This document shows, one piece after another, positions 44,342-56,607 of a stretch of 64,000 nt of DNA (position 1 is the first letter of the stretch; every line of letters begins with the position of its first letter). The DNA is taken from NCBI GenBank assembly GCA_030248065.1, contig JASAMV010003643.1:1-64000 (forward strand), given 5' to 3'. The notes beneath the pieces were generated by a model. The model did no database searches, was not told the origin of the DNA, and saw nothing but the letters and a program-made list of their open reading frames with translations. The stretch comes from Rhynchonema sp. JSB1_4. Taxonomy: Eukaryota; Nematoda; Chromadorea; Monhysterida; Xyalidae. The position numbers were made by a program, and so were the translations under genes.

Positions 44342-44911
44342 GGTCGTGATTGTGAAACATCAGCCAGCTAGCTCAGAACTTGCTAGGGTTTGGCTCAGTG
44401 GTTTGATTTTAAGCAAGGGACTGCGGCCACACTGGGATCGGATCCACGTTGGTTTGGGTGACTCACGTGACTGTTTTGAATTGACAATTAGCACAGGTTT
44501 TACGCTGGTAGAAATAGAAAGCTTTTTACTGGTAAATTTCCAAAAATCAAAGGATTCTGGGCTTGTGGTAATGTCAAATCAGAACCGATATGTCACCAAG
44601 CTTTATACTGTTGTACCATTCATGTTTTTGTTATCAGCGAAGAACCTCACATTTCTCTTGAATAACTTGTGAACCGTTCTTAATTTTTGTACATATTTTG
44701 GAATCAAACCGATGACGGCTTTTGTGATACTGCACACCAATGCATGTCTTGCATTTTTCTAACTGCCATTTCACACGCATTTCAATTTAAATACAGTATT
44801 CTTTTTTCTCATTCTACACAGTACACTTTTTTGGGATTCACCACTTTCTAAGGAGATATACCTCATTTACGTCAAGTCAACCTGTATCATGACTGTGCAT
44901 GATTTGTTGTG

Positions 44912-44917
44912 AATAAA
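44912..44917 (+). terminator. Candidate poly(A) signal of the FLYWCH-like gene
   Basis: AATAAA, 571 bp after the stop at 44,341; a second lies at about 44,991. The 44,342-45,486 interval between convergent genes holds no other gene I can support. Confidence 0.4.
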
Positions 44918-45486
44918 ATTTTTGTCCCGTTCACTCCAGAAATTTTATATGTTATTACTGTTCTCAATGCCACAAGACATCTAACATTCAATAAAAGTGA
45001 CCATATGAAAGCAAATAAACAGAAGTTCAGTACAGCACAAAATGACAGACTTCAAAACGATTGATTTAACGTTCTCATCAAACGGAACATTGAACTGAAG
45101 CAGTAAAACAGCGAAAATCTAGATTGATCACAAAGCATTGTAGACTGGAATAAATCGGAATATTATTTCAGAGCAGCAAACATTGCCGACTTGTGTTCCA
45201 ACAAGCGATCAGCAAAATCAGTAAACAAAATTCGGTAAACGAAACAATTATATTATTATAGCCCGTGTAAAAATTAGGCAACAATAATTTGGGGCCTATT
45301 ATGAGCACAAACATTGATATTGTACAAATGGCGCTACATGCCTGATGCGTGTGTGCTGGGTGCCATAAATATCCTTGGTTGCATGTAAAATCCGGAAACA
45401 AACGCTTTGTTTCTGTGCAAACATTGCAAACATCCAGAACAAAAAAATACGATTATCCCACCAGAATGGTCTACAAAGCCCGTAAA

Positions 45487-48400
45487 TCAAGCGCCATCAT
45501 CCTGAACCAATATGACGGCCCGGTCCAGATTGGAATCGGCGAATTTGGGAATGTGGTCATCGTCATCATTGTCTACCTGATCAGGCCTTTCAATCAATAA
45601 TCGTTGCGAATTATCGATTGTTGACGCACCGTCAGCAGTATAATCAGCCTGAAACTGTCGCACCCAGGCCGGTTTGCATTTGAGCTGCTCTTTTGGCATC
45701 GACGTCCACAATGAGAATGTTCGCGGACACGCGTCTTGGATAAATGCAAAGTTGTAGAGCATCTGCAAATCGATGGGCGAGAGTTGGGAGATTTTACCGA
45801 CATCAAGTTTGGGTATTTATGGTACGGTCATGGATTTCGCATTGACCATATTTTCGAGATTTACAGATGTCTGTAACTTCGATGATAGCATGTAGCTCAC
45901 GAACAATTTTTAATGGCACCCGTAGATCTTTAAAACTTATCATGCAATAAAAACACGGGCATTTCTTTAGTAATCCCAATGACTAGGACCAAAAATGATT
46001 CAGGCTCGGAACATAAGCGGCAGTCAAAACTGGCATGTACGATAACACGACGTATTGAGTGATGAAATGCATGATGGTAAAAGACACAAACCGCGAGTGA
46101 ATCCGAAGGCCTGAACAGCCTTTGGCAGCGTGTTCCGTTTGGGAATCGCAGACTGACACGGACCAGTGGCTCACCATCTGAAACATCGGTCAAATCATAC
46201 AACCGTTGGGGCAGGTATCGGACTTGGTGATCGGCTGCATTTACCTTGGTTTCAATCTTTAATGGAACGTATTCTATTTTATAATAGTATTATCGCCGAT
46301 GCCACTAGTTCTGATGCCCAAGATTCGAAGCGTTCGAGGTCTCAATGATGAAAAACGTAGGTATGACCGACGTTCTACCAAAGGACACGACCAACTACCG
46401 CGCACGAGTGCGATCGACGGGCTGGATATGATGATGTCCCGTTCGATACGCATTCACGTCAGCCTGGGGACGCCAGCCACGTCGCTGATGATACACGGAA
46501 GTGATGGACAATTAACAACCAATCCGTCGTTCTGGACTGGAATGTATGCATTGATGATGATGACCCTCTGAGGCCGGCAGAGGCGTTGGACGTAGACGAG
46601 GATTGATTAGTGCATAATTTTCAGGTTCCTGTTAACGGATGTGAACTGCCTCGATGACGGTGAGCTTTCTCACTCTTTGAGGCTTTTTTAGCCTAGCCAG
46701 TGTTGCAACTATTGTTTCCCCCCGGTCTTACAACTATGCTTTTATCCCTTAACTTACCTGTCTTGTTTTATGCGTAAATAGCAATAAAATAAACCAAACC
46801 TTCTACCGGCTCGCCGGCATCCTCTATACTCGACTTCAGTTGCTCGCGCAGTTGTTCGAGATCCTGAAATCAAAAGAAAATTTCACGAGCAAGCTAGTGA
46901 AGCAGGGGCGTAGCTAGGTCTGAATATTTAGAGGGTACCGGGACGAAAAGTCATTTTTACGCAGTGCTTGTTCCATTTATGAAACATCGTTTTTACCCAG
47001 TGCTCGTTCAAAATTCGGCGCCTATTAAACCATGTATCAGTCAAATCAAATTTTGACTTTTTAGGTCCCGGTACCACCAGAAGCGAGTGAAAATGCATGT
47101 ATTTTGCATTGTATTTTGTCCACTCGCGTCAAAAAATTGAACAAAAGTCCTGGACGCTCTGTTGAAGTGAACATAAATCGACATATCAGTATCCGACCTG
47201 TTCCTTCCTCAACAGCCGCTCCCTCTCGGCCTCCTCGCGTTCCCGTTCCTTCTGTTCCAGCTCTTGTTTCTCCTTCTGTTGCTGTGTCTTCTCTCTGTCC
47301 GCTCGCAACATTTGCTCATAGGCTTGTTCTTGTTCGCGACGCAGCTCTTGTTCTTGTGATCGATGCGCCCTGTGAATTCAAGATTAGCACCGTCGTTGTG
47401 TGCCTCCTTATTGTGAAGCCCTCCAGACAGAACATATTTTCGAATGATTTTTGTTCCCCAAACTGCTTGTTAACTTCCTAATTCCCAGCCCATACAGTTA
47501 ACATTATTTTATTCAAAGCGACAGAAAATGTCGGCTCTCGATCACGTCCCTATAAAGAGGGCATGCTGCAATTTTAGTTGCTCTGTTCAGCGAAAGAAAA
47601 TTAAAAGCGTACCGTTCATTTCTGGCTGCCTGTATGTACACATTGTTCTCATTGATGGCCAGTTCGAGTGCATCAACAATCTGATTGGCTGGATATGCAC
47701 CTACAAAAATAAACGGGATTGTGTAAATGAACAACAGCTTGACAAACAAAATCAAATAAATACCCTGAATTCGCACGACGATTGCCATTCGATTGTCACG
47801 TAGCGAGACCAACGCTAACAACGGGTACGTACTTTCACGCACCGCTTGACTCACTGAAATGGAAATCCGATGATGATTGATTAATTAGTAACTTTTATGC
47901 TGTTAGGAGTTAGCGGAAGCGCAAATCTCGAAATATCGGCAACGCAAAACGTTATCTGACCAAGGCAGGGCAGGACCGATAACCAAGCTGGATATCGGCC
48001 TTTACGGTTTGAAACGCGACAGGCTTTTAAGATGGTCACGTAAAAACTGGCACACGCACATGTATGGGCAATCCATCGGCTCATGGCACTTTTTAGACAC
48101 ACAGCGCATGCGGCAGCACACGCCATTTTCTAAACAAAATGTACGCTTTGGGCGAATGTCATACTTTGATGACCGCTTTTTAATTTATCCGATTTTCATT
48201 TGCTACTTGCGATAACACTTTTCTGCACTGTTGCAGAATTTGGGGATGTTTCAACGGATAACTGCAGAGAATAGATGCATTTATTGATGGCAGTAAAGTA
48301 ATGTAGCATGCAGCCTGTGTGTGCGAGTGCCATGAGCTGGTGGATTGCCTATACATTGTACGTGAATGCGAGAGCTTGCAGCAAAGTAACAAAGGTTAGT

Positions 48401-49651
48401 GTACAAAACAAAAAAGAGTCAAGTCCCGCCTATCGTCATGCATTCAACGTACCATTATATCCCTCCCTGCTCTGCACATCACACGCCCAGAATATGACGT
48501 TGTGTCGATCGCACATGTCAACGAATGCCGGATTGGCTAATGTTTCACGACAGAATGTGTCTGTGTCCTGATGTGTCCATGAGTGCAGGTAGATGATGGC
48601 AAAGCGCAGATCGCGCTTTGCCTCGCGCAACATCTACAACGTTGTGATAAAATTATGTAACTGGTTAGTCTTTGTAAATTGGGTGCCTGCCGCTTTACGC
48701 TCTTGCCTACAGTGACTGTTGTAGATATCACGCCATCAGAGCGGAGACCAGAACATCAAAAAATTGAGCTGTAGACTGGTAAGACAGGCAGGATTTCATT
48801 CTCCCCATGGTGGGCAGTAAAGAGAGGGAGTAGAGAATGCGTCAATTGTTTACCAACCACATTATATCCATCCTGAAAGAACGGCGGATGTATTTGTCCG
48901 TACGTCGCCTCGTATCGCTCAACGAACGCCAAAACATCAGCGCGCGGCGAACTGGCTGTGATGGCACGTCGACCGAAGATCGTCACTGAAGTGAAGAGAG
49001 CAAAATGTTCCGAACCCGTAAGAGTGAATCTCTTTTAACTTTGTCCCAAATCTGCTTTGAAACGTTCACATATTATGAAAATGATAACGCACTGAAAAAC
49101 TCGAACACGCCGAACAGCGTGTAGTATCCGAATCTGACTGGCAACATGACAATGCCCATCAGCCATTCGCACCAGGATTGGGGGCGACGTGCTGGAGGAC
49201 CGAGACGACGCAACGCGGCCGCGCTGCAAATCGACGTCAACAAATATTTGGAATTGCATTTCAGCAATCATTCGGGCTTTTTTCTCACCTTGGAACCGAT
49301 CTGGCACCAGCGGCACTGGTCGAAGCCTGATGTTCGGGCACGTTGCGTCGACGGATTGCTTGTTGAACGTCAACTTGTTCCTGGAATGATTGATCACTTG
49401 TGATTAGCAAGAATCCACTCGCGATGATCGGCTGCATCAAAATCAAACAACAGAACCAGAACTTTTACACACAACCAACTATAAATACACAATCACAAAC
49501 AAACTTCCTGCGGTGTGTTCGCACCGCCATCCTGCATTGCGAAAAAGTTCTGTACGGCCAATTGTAAATCGTAATCGGTCGAAGACAGCATTCCATCAGC
49601 TTGATCTTGCGTCGCACCAGTGATATCCTGAAACGCAGAAGAACCCTGCAT
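45487..49651 (-). CDS. FAF2: FAF2/UBXD8 homologue (11 exons, 484 aa)
   Basis: Minus-strand exons: 49,651-49,505, 49,380-49,289, 49,223-49,093, 48,985-48,858, 48,633-48,453, 47,853-47,764, 47,700-47,613, 47,369-47,198, 46,863-46,800, 46,177-46,092, 45,762-45,487; 1,455 bp, every phase agrees. Domains: UBA about 5-45 (AFQDITGATQDQADGMLSST), hydrophobic hairpin about 97-124 (WLMGIVMLPVRFGYYTLFGV), UAS thioredoxin-like domain about 140-285 (AKRDLRFAIIYLHSWTHQDT; VSQAVRESTYPLLALVSLRD), Glu/Arg/Gln coiled coil about 290-355, and UBX about 370-484 (VRVSLRFPNGTRCQRLF to the C-terminal RAVILVQDDGA). Family members sit in the ER or lipid-droplet membrane by the hairpin and recruit p97/VCP in ER-associated degradation. 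Human FAF2 is 445 aa, so the size fits. The junction at 48,858 could shift by one codon. Confidence 0.95.
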
Positions 49652-50250
49652 GACGACCTATGACCAGCAAACCATTGTTATTTTCGTTTCATTCATGATG
49701 ACCGACAAACAGAAATGAACATTAGGGTTGGGTTTTAAAACATGTCCTACCAGGGGCGTGCTATATCCATAGGGGCTGAATGGACCACAGCCTATATGGC
49801 AACTACCAGGGCCATATTAAGCCAGTATTACTGGCCCATTGAGCCAGTAAATTTCGTGGGCCAGCAGTGAGCTAGTAAGATGAGCCAAAGCAGTCTCAGA
49901 ACACAGTTTTCAAAGGCAACAAAGAGAGGAAAATCAAAAAATTTTGCGTTTCGCACGTTTGTGACTACTAAAGGCAAACTACGCAAACACCAGCCCCATT
50001 ACGGAGTTGGTTAGGGGGGGGGGTTGTCTGGGAACCAAAATTTTTTATGTCTAAATATTGATGAAAATGCAGTCTAAAACACTAATTTCGCGCGCAGCGC
50101 GCCATTTTCCGCCATTTGTAGTTAAATATACTTACTTTATACAATTTTAAGCCAAAAATGTGGGTGAAAAGTTAGGTGGGGGCGGCAACCTACCTAGTGT
50201 GTCAGGCGAGGTGCGCAACCTATCAACTGTACCTGGGGGTCCCCCTCCCC

Positions 50251-50643
50251 CAGTGTAGTTCCTGGTCCGGCGCGGCGGTTAGTGTACCTACCCCTTTTTT
50301 CCGTGCGGCGGTTAGTGTACCTACCTGGGGGGGGGAAGCGGGGGGGGGAAGACCCAAATTCAGGAAAAAGTCACTTTTTGAGGTAGAAAATTTGACCGAT
50401 TTTTTGGCCCTTTTTGGAAAACATTCTTCATAAAAAGGGTATTTTGGCGACTTTTGTCAACATCGACCTAAAAATCACCCATTTTAGACCTAAAAATGCC
50501 CATTTTAGGCCTAAATTTGCCTATTTTAGGCAAAAATTGAGGCGGTTAGTGTACCTGGCGCGGCGGTTAGTGTACTAGTGTACCTTGGTCGCGGCGGTTA
50601 GTGTACCTTAGGGGGGGACCCCTTCCCCCCAGGAACTACACTG
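50251..50643. mobile_element. Family A element, CGGCGGTTAGTGTACC subfamily
   Basis: Ends CAGTGTAGTTCCTGG and CCAGGAACTACACTG; exact duplication CCCTCCCC (50,243-50,250 and 50,644-50,651). The word CGGCGGTTAGTGTACC occurs two or three times near each end. Confidence 0.88.
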
Positions 50644-50730
50644 CCCTCCCCCCAGCTACACCAGTGCTCCAAATCATACCTCTCACAAACAATGTTATGC
50701 TTTTTAAGGCAAAAATCGGTGTTTTTCGAC

Positions 50731-51430
50731 CAGTGTAGGGGCTGGCGGACGAGGGAAAGGGTAGGTTCCTTGCAACCATCTAGGAGGGTACAGTTGCAAC
50801 CAGTGTAGTTCCTGGTCCGGAGGGGCAGATAGCGTTTTTTTCGAAGGGAGAGATAGTGTGAGAAGGGGGAGGGGGAAGACGCAAATTCAAGAAGAAATCA
50901 CTCTTTGAGGTACAAAATATGACCTATTTTTGCCCTTTTTTGAAAAAAAATTCTTCATAAAAAGTTTATCTTGGCGACTTTTGGCAACAAAAGTCAAACA
51001 TGTAGACATTAAAATCACATATTTTAGGCCTAAAAAATGCCCATTTTAGGCAAAAATTGGGGGAGATAGTGTACCCGGGGAGGGGGAGATAGGGGGATAG
51101 TGTACCACCTGAGGGGGAGATAACCAGCGTACCCGAGGGGACCCCCCTCCCCCAGGAACTACACTGGTTGCAAGCATCACTTTATGGTTTTCATACGCAA
51201 AAATGGGTGTTTTTCGACCTCAAGCACCACAAAATTCGCGCGCTCCGCAAGCGAACCTCCATACGACAGCTATTTTAGGGAGATTTTCGGCCAAAAAACA
51301 CCTTTTTTCGGACCTCAGAGGTACCTTGCAACCTCCTGTCTGGAGACTGGGTAGGGGGTACCATGCCTTGCCACCATCTGGATATGTCCACCCCCAAGGG
51401 TACCTTGCAACCATGTCTGCTGCTACACTG
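50731..51430. mobile_element. Family N element, GGTACCTTGCAACC subfamily
   Basis: Ends CAGTGTAGGGGCTGGC and GCTGCTACACTG; flanks TTTTCGAC and TTTGCGAC agree at seven of eight. Subterminal words GGTACCTTGCAACCA. It contains a family A element at 50,801-51,166 and is itself inserted in older related sequence (50,655-51,690). Confidence 0.75.
50801..51166. mobile_element. Family A element, GGGGGAGATAGTGTACC subfamily
   Basis: Ends CAGTGTAGTTCCTGG and CCAGGAACTACACTG; flanks GTTGCAAC and GTTGCAAG agree at seven of eight. Core as in other family A copies, but the subterminal word is GGGGGAGATAGTGTACC. Confidence 0.85.
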
Positions 51431-52775
51431 TTTGCGACCCTATTTTCCTAGCGCGCGCAAATGCGCTCACAATAGACATTTTAAACCGATTTTCGGGGAA
51501 AATTTGGAAAAAGTACTACTTTAGCTCATTTATGGCCAAAATTACGTGCCAAAAACGGCACCTATTTCAGCTTTTTTTGAGTGACTGAAAACCATACCTC
51601 TCACGCCTCCGGTCCCACCCAAACCCCGCATCACACTTGCCTCGCATACACGGCATACACGGACCTGCCATTACACTGCTTACCACTGTAGTGGCTGGGG
51701 GAGTCCCCCCTAAGGGGTATCTCGAGTCAACCTTCAGGTGAGATGGTAGGGGAAGGGTATCTATCTCGAGCCGACCCCAAAGGGTATCTCGAGGAAGCAG
51801 ATTTAAGTTTTTCAAAGGCAAAAATAGGTGTTTTTCGACCTCGGAACCCCTAAAAATGGTCATTTTACGCCAATTTTCGGCCAAAATGTCAAAAAAGTAC
51901 CCAATTTCAGGCCAATTCAACAAAATAACAAACCATAAATTGGGCAATCAAGCCATCGTTTCCTGCACCATTCTCCTCGTTCGCATTTTGAGCAGCATTA
52001 TGATCTTCATTGGGCTCATTTTCCACGTCCATTTTGCGCCAATTCAACGAATCCTGTGAGCTGTTAAAAGTTCACCAAACTTACCAATTTGTGCTCTTTG
52101 GAACTGAATGAATGAGAAATCAGAAATCACGAAGAAAAAAATTAAAGAGAAATTTTTCTTCTCGGCTTCGGGGGTGGGGGGGGGGGGCGGGCGCATAGGC
52201 CTTCGCCTTCGGGGGCAGTGGCAGGCAGAGATGTTTAAAAAAGTGAGCGAACTTTTTCCAATATCGAAGGAAACCAAACTACCTGTATCCTCGTATACAG
52301 ATAGGAACTTGGACGACAAGTTCACAAGGTGTTGGAGGCAGTGTAGTGCCGGGCCCATGTGTGGGAGGTAAGTATGATGCGGGCAGAGGTGGGAACCGGG
52401 CCGGGCCGGGATGCTCGGCCCGAAAAGGCCCGACATCAGTGTTGGAGGTGGGGGTACAGCAGGTATCCCCCCTCGCCTGGTACAGTAGGTATCCCCCTCG
52501 CGATGTTTGGCATGGTACAGTAGGTATTCCCCCCCCCCCCCGATTTTCACCCCGGTACAGTAGGTATCCTCCCCGATTTTGCCTCAAAAGTGCCAATTTT
52601 TGACCAAAATGGCCAAAATTAGTGTAAAATCAGTGGTTTTTACCTCAAATTACCCCAAATTCGCGCGCTACGCGCGCAAATACTACGTTTTCACACGATT
52701 CCACACATAATAAACACATTAAAAAATTTCACCCCAAAACCTAACCCCCCCCAAACCCCCCTAGGTACATAACCC

Positions 52776-53592
52776 CAGTGTAGTTCCTGGTCCGGCGCGG
52801 CGGTTAGTGTACCTACCCCTTTTTTCCGTGCGGCGGTTAGTGTACCTCCCTGGGGGGAAGGGGGGGGGAAGACCCAAATCCAGGAAAGTCACTTTTTGAG
52901 GTAGAAAATTTGACCGATTTTTTGCCCCTTTTTGGAAAAAAATCTCCATAAAAAGGGTATTTTGGCGACTTTTGACATCATTGACCTGAAAATCACCCAT
53001 TTTAGGCCTAAAAATGCCGATTTTAGGCAAAAATTGAGGCGGTTAGTGTACCTGGCGCCAGTGGTGTCGTTGGGAAATCAAAAAGTCAGGATACCGGATA
53101 CCCAAAATCCAAAATTTTCGGATACCGGATACCCAAAATGAAAAATCTCGGATACCAGGGGGGGGTTGCTCCCTAAAATAAAAAATCTCGGATACCCAGG
53201 GGGGGGGGGTTGTTCAAAAAAAGTCAATTTTTTAAGAGGAAAATTGAGCAAAATCGGTGTTGAATGAAAGCGCAAAAAATGGTCATTTTGGGTGTTATGC
53301 TTGCGCTAGCAAGCGATTTTGAGCATTTTGGAGGTAAAAATGGGCGATTTTTACCGTTTTCGGAAAATTTTTAGGGTAGGATACCCTTGGACAAAAAGTC
53401 AGGATACCGGATACCCCTGGGTGAAAAAATCAAGATACCGGATACCGGATACTAGGGGGGGGTAACCCCCCCTTCCCCCCCCCAACGACACCACTGCCTG
53501 GCGTGGCGCGGCGGTTAGTGTACTAGTGTACCTTGGTCGCGGCGGTTAGTGTACCTTAGGGGGGGACCCCCTCCCCCCCAGGAACTACACTG
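52776..53592. mobile_element. Family A element carrying a family B element
   Basis: Ends CAGTGTAGTTCCTGG and CCAGGAACTACACTG; exact duplication CATAACCC (52,768-52,775 and 53,593-53,600). Interrupted at 53,059-53,496. Confidence 0.9.
53059..53496. mobile_element. Family B element, GGATACCGGATACCC subfamily
   Basis: Ends CAGTGGTGTCGTTGGG and CCCAACGACACCACTG; flanks CCTGGCGC and CCTGGCGT agree at seven of eight. Subterminal words AGGATACCGGATACCC, unlike the GGGTATGGGAAAT words of the copy at 25,158. Confidence 0.85.
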
Positions 53593-54124
53593 CATAACCC
53601 CCCAGGCCATCGGCTCTGGTACAGTAGCAGTAGGTATCCCCCTCTCCGAGCGCGGTACAGTAGGTATCCCCCCTCCAGAGTACCTCCAACACTGCCCGAC
53701 ATCATCGAATTTCAAAAAGAATCGTAACTTGGCCAATTTACCGTAAAAAGTTACGATTTTTTTTTGAAATTCGATGATGTCGGGCCTTTTCGGGCCGAGC
53801 ATCCCGGCCCGGCCCGACCGTTCGGGCCGGAAACCTCGGCCCGGCCCGGTTCCCACCTCTGCCCGCATCATACTTACCTCCCACACATGGGCCTGGCACT
53901 ACACTGCCTCCAACACCTCCCCCCTCGGGTTTTGTGGTAGGTAAGTACTGGGGGGTAACCCAGGGTAGTACTTAGGGGGGTGGGGGGTCCCCCCAAATTC
54001 ATCTATCTATCGTCAACACTTTTTGATTTCATCTATCTATCGTCAACACTTATGGGCAAATCTATCTGTCGTCAACAAATTCTGGGAACAATCTATCTAT
54101 CGTCAACACATTTCGACCCCAAAA

Positions 54125-54538
54125 TATACTGGCAGGCGAAAAAAACCGGTTTTTTCCGAAAAAAAAAACGAAAAAAAAGCGAGACCGAGTTTTTTTTCCG
54201 AGACCCGAATACTTTTCCATTTATTTTTCCGTGGGTATCTTTTCGGTTTTTTATCGGATAAATATCATTACTTTATTCCAATTTTGCCAAAAAATTGTAA
54301 TACAAAACTAATGAGTTTTTCGATTTTAGTGAAAAATTGGCTCGAGCACGAAAATTAACCGATCCCAAATTGGCCAAAAAGCGTGTAAACCAAGTGTTTT
54401 CGACTGACTTCAGCAGTCTTCAAGAACACTCTCGCCACTTCGAACAAATTTTGCACTGAAATTGTTATATTTTTCGAAATTACGTTCTTAAGTACTGGAA
54501 AAATATTTGGAAAAAAAACGGTTCTTTATGACAGTATA
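54125..54538. mobile_element. Family E element
   Basis: Ends TATACTGGCAGGCG and ATGACAGTATA; exact duplication CCCCAAAA (54,117-54,124 and 54,539-54,546). Confidence 0.88.
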
Positions 54539-54667
54539 CCCCAAAATGGGTATTTTTGCCTCAAAATCGGCATTTTATGTTCCAAATAGGCAAAAAATCG
54601 CGCGCTACGCGCGGATTTAGTACATCTAAGTACATTTTCATTAATATTTACCTACACATTATTAGTA

Positions 54668-55099
54668 CCGTAAAAACCTACATACAGCCCCCCCGGAATA
54701 GAGCCCCCCGTAATACAGCCCTCTCAAAAAGGGGTCAGTGAATTAATAGAGCCCCCCCCCCGGAATAGAGCCCCCCTAAGTAACATCCCCTATACTGTAG
54801 TGTATTAAGGCTTGATAGTGGTATACAGGTACATTTATGCATGTTTGTTGTTCGTTCAGAGCACATAATACGCCTCCTATTGACGAATAGACACGAATAA
54901 ATGCGATCACAAGCGAAAAAACATCCTTTCAACCCCCTTTTTAGGGGTTTTTGGGGGGTATTTCTGGGAACATTTTTTTCAGGTTCGGGTCAGTGAATTA
55001 ATAGAGCCCCCCCCCCGGAATAGAGCCCCCATAATAGAGCCCCCCCAAAATGGGGTCAGTGAGTTAATAGAGCCCCCCCTTCTATTTAGGTTTTTACGG
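54668..55099. mobile_element. TA-flanked element with CCGTAAAAACCTA ends (family J)
   Basis: Ends CCGTAAAAACCTA and TAGGTTTTTACGG between TA dinucleotides. Interior words AATAGAGCCCCCC are repeated, with (A/T)-C runs. Related: 56,133-56,559, and partial copies at about 2,350-2,465, 20,645-20,735 and 32,215-32,325. Confidence 0.7.
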
Positions 55100-55427
55100 T
55101 ACACTACTACACTATACATTGATTTTTGGCGACCCCGACCCCCCACCATCTATCTATCGTCAACAAGTTTGGGTCGACCCCCCAGATTTCGGACTTGGGT
55201 CATCTATCTATCGTCAACACATTTCCCCAATCTATCTATCGTCAACACCCTGACCAAGTACTACACTGGGCAGTACTACCCCCCAACCCCCTGCCACTGC
55301 CCACTACTATGCCTCCCACACTTGGGCCTGCCATTACACTGCTTCGAAATATCATCAGAAAAGGTCGGGCCGGGACGGACTTCCCGGCCCGAACTGTCGG
55401 GCCGGGCCGGGCCGAGGTAACCCGGCC

Positions 55428-55794
55428 CAGTGTAGTTCCTGGGGGGGGGAGGGGGTCCCCCCCTAAGGTACACTAACCGCCGCGACCAAGGTACACTAGT
55501 ACACTAACCGCCGCGCCAGGTACACTAATCGGCATTTTTAGGCCTAAAATGGGCATTTTTAGGCCTAAAATGGGTGATTTTTAGGTCGATGTTGTCAAAA
55601 GTCGCCAAAATACCCTTTTTATGAAGAATTTTTTCCAAAAAGGGGCAAAAATCGGTCAAATTTTCTACCTCAAAAAGTGACTTTTTACCGAATTTGGGTC
55701 TTCCCCCCCTTCCCCCCCAGGGAGGTACACTAACCGCCTCACGGAAAAAAGGGGTAGGTACACTAACCGCCGCGCCGGACCAGGAACTACACTG
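55428..55794. mobile_element. Family A element, CGGCGGTTAGTGTACC subfamily
   Basis: Ends CAGTGTAGTTCCTGG and CCAGGAACTACACTG; exact duplication ACCCGGCC (55,420-55,427 and 55,795-55,802). Inserted in GC-rich family G sequence. Confidence 0.9.
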
Positions 55795-56132
55795 ACCCGG
55801 CCCGATTCCCACCTCTGGTCAGAGCACATAATACGCCTCTTAATGACGAATAGACACGCACACGAATAAATGCGATTACAGGCGAAAAAACATCCTTTCA
55901 AATTCAAACCCCTCTTTAGCGGTTTTTGGGGGTATTTCTGTCCTGGGAACAATTTTTCAGATTCGGGTCAGTAAATTAATAGAGGCCCCCGGAACAGAAC
56001 CCCCCAAAATGGGGTCAGTGAATTGATAGAGCCCCTTCTATTTAGATTTTTACGGTACCCTCTATGTACCACAAAAATCAAAATACGTAATACGGCAAAA
56101 TAAGTCACTTTGTGGTGTTACAATTTATTCTA

Positions 56133-56559
56133 CCGTAAAACCTAAAATACAAGGGGGGCTGTATTTTTTCACTGACCCCTTTTAGGGGGGGCTGTATTTT
56201 TGGGGGGGGCTCTATTTTTGGGGGGGGCTGTATTTTTTCGCTACCCAAAATCTCAAAAAATGTTCCCAAAAATGCCCCTCAAATGGAGTTCTGTCAGGGT
56301 GTTACTGGTCATTATTGAGTGTTTTTAGGTGCAGATCTTCCATAAAAGGCTTTACGTCACCATATACTCAACCACAAACGTTGTACATAATGTGTCGTAT
56401 GCAAGAACTTGACTTTACGACCCCCAAGCGGGGAATTCCAAGTTGGGGGGGGGGCTGTATTTTTGGGGGGGCTCTATTTTTTCACTGACCCCGTTTAGGG
56501 GGGGCTGTATTTTTGGGGGGGCTCTATTTTTGGGGGGGGCTCTATTTTAGGGAATACGG
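56133..56559. mobile_element. TA-flanked element, family J
   Basis: Ends CCGTAAAACCTAAAATA and TATTTTAGGGAATACGG between TA dinucleotides. Interior words are GGGGGGGCTGTATTTTTGG and CTCTATTTTT. Confidence 0.65.
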
Positions 56560-56607
56560 TAATTCTAATCCGGGCTTCAAAAAAATTCTCTTTCACACGT
56601 TTTTAGC

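Larger units (their letters stand above)
52437..53694. mobile_element. Family C element carrying families A and B
   Basis: Ends CAGTGTTGGAGGT and ACCTCCAACACTG; exact duplication CCCGACAT (52,429-52,436 and 53,695-53,702). Interrupted at 52,776-53,592 by family A. Confidence 0.88.
52384..53861. mobile_element. GC-rich element (family G) with nested insertions, inside a palindrome
   Basis: Ends CAGAGGTGGGAACCGGGCC and GGCCCGGTTCCCACCTCTG. The flanks are inverted, not direct, copies (GATGCGGG and CCCGCATC), and the inversion continues to 52,328 and 53,917, including CAGTGTAGTGCC ends at 52,339 and 53,906. So it lies at the centre of an inverted arrangement. It contains the family C element at 52,437. 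Confidence 0.65.
53952..55272. mobile_element. Family I relative with nested insertions
   Basis: Begins CAGGGTAGTACTTAGG and ends near CCAAGTACTACACTG. The word ATCTATCTATCGTCAACA recurs at both ends. It carries a family E element (54,125-54,538) and a TA-flanked element (54,668-55,099). The duplication is not clean. Confidence 0.65.

Noticed and set aside
46900..47110. CAGGGGCGTAGCTAGG in a FAF2 intron as the end of another hAT-like element
   Set aside because: A matching right end and duplication were not found.
53990..54120. Regular repeats that resemble a CRISPR array (ATCTATCTATCGTCAACA)
   Set aside because: Spacing is irregular, units reappear in inverted orientation at the other element end, and the context is a eukaryotic transposon.
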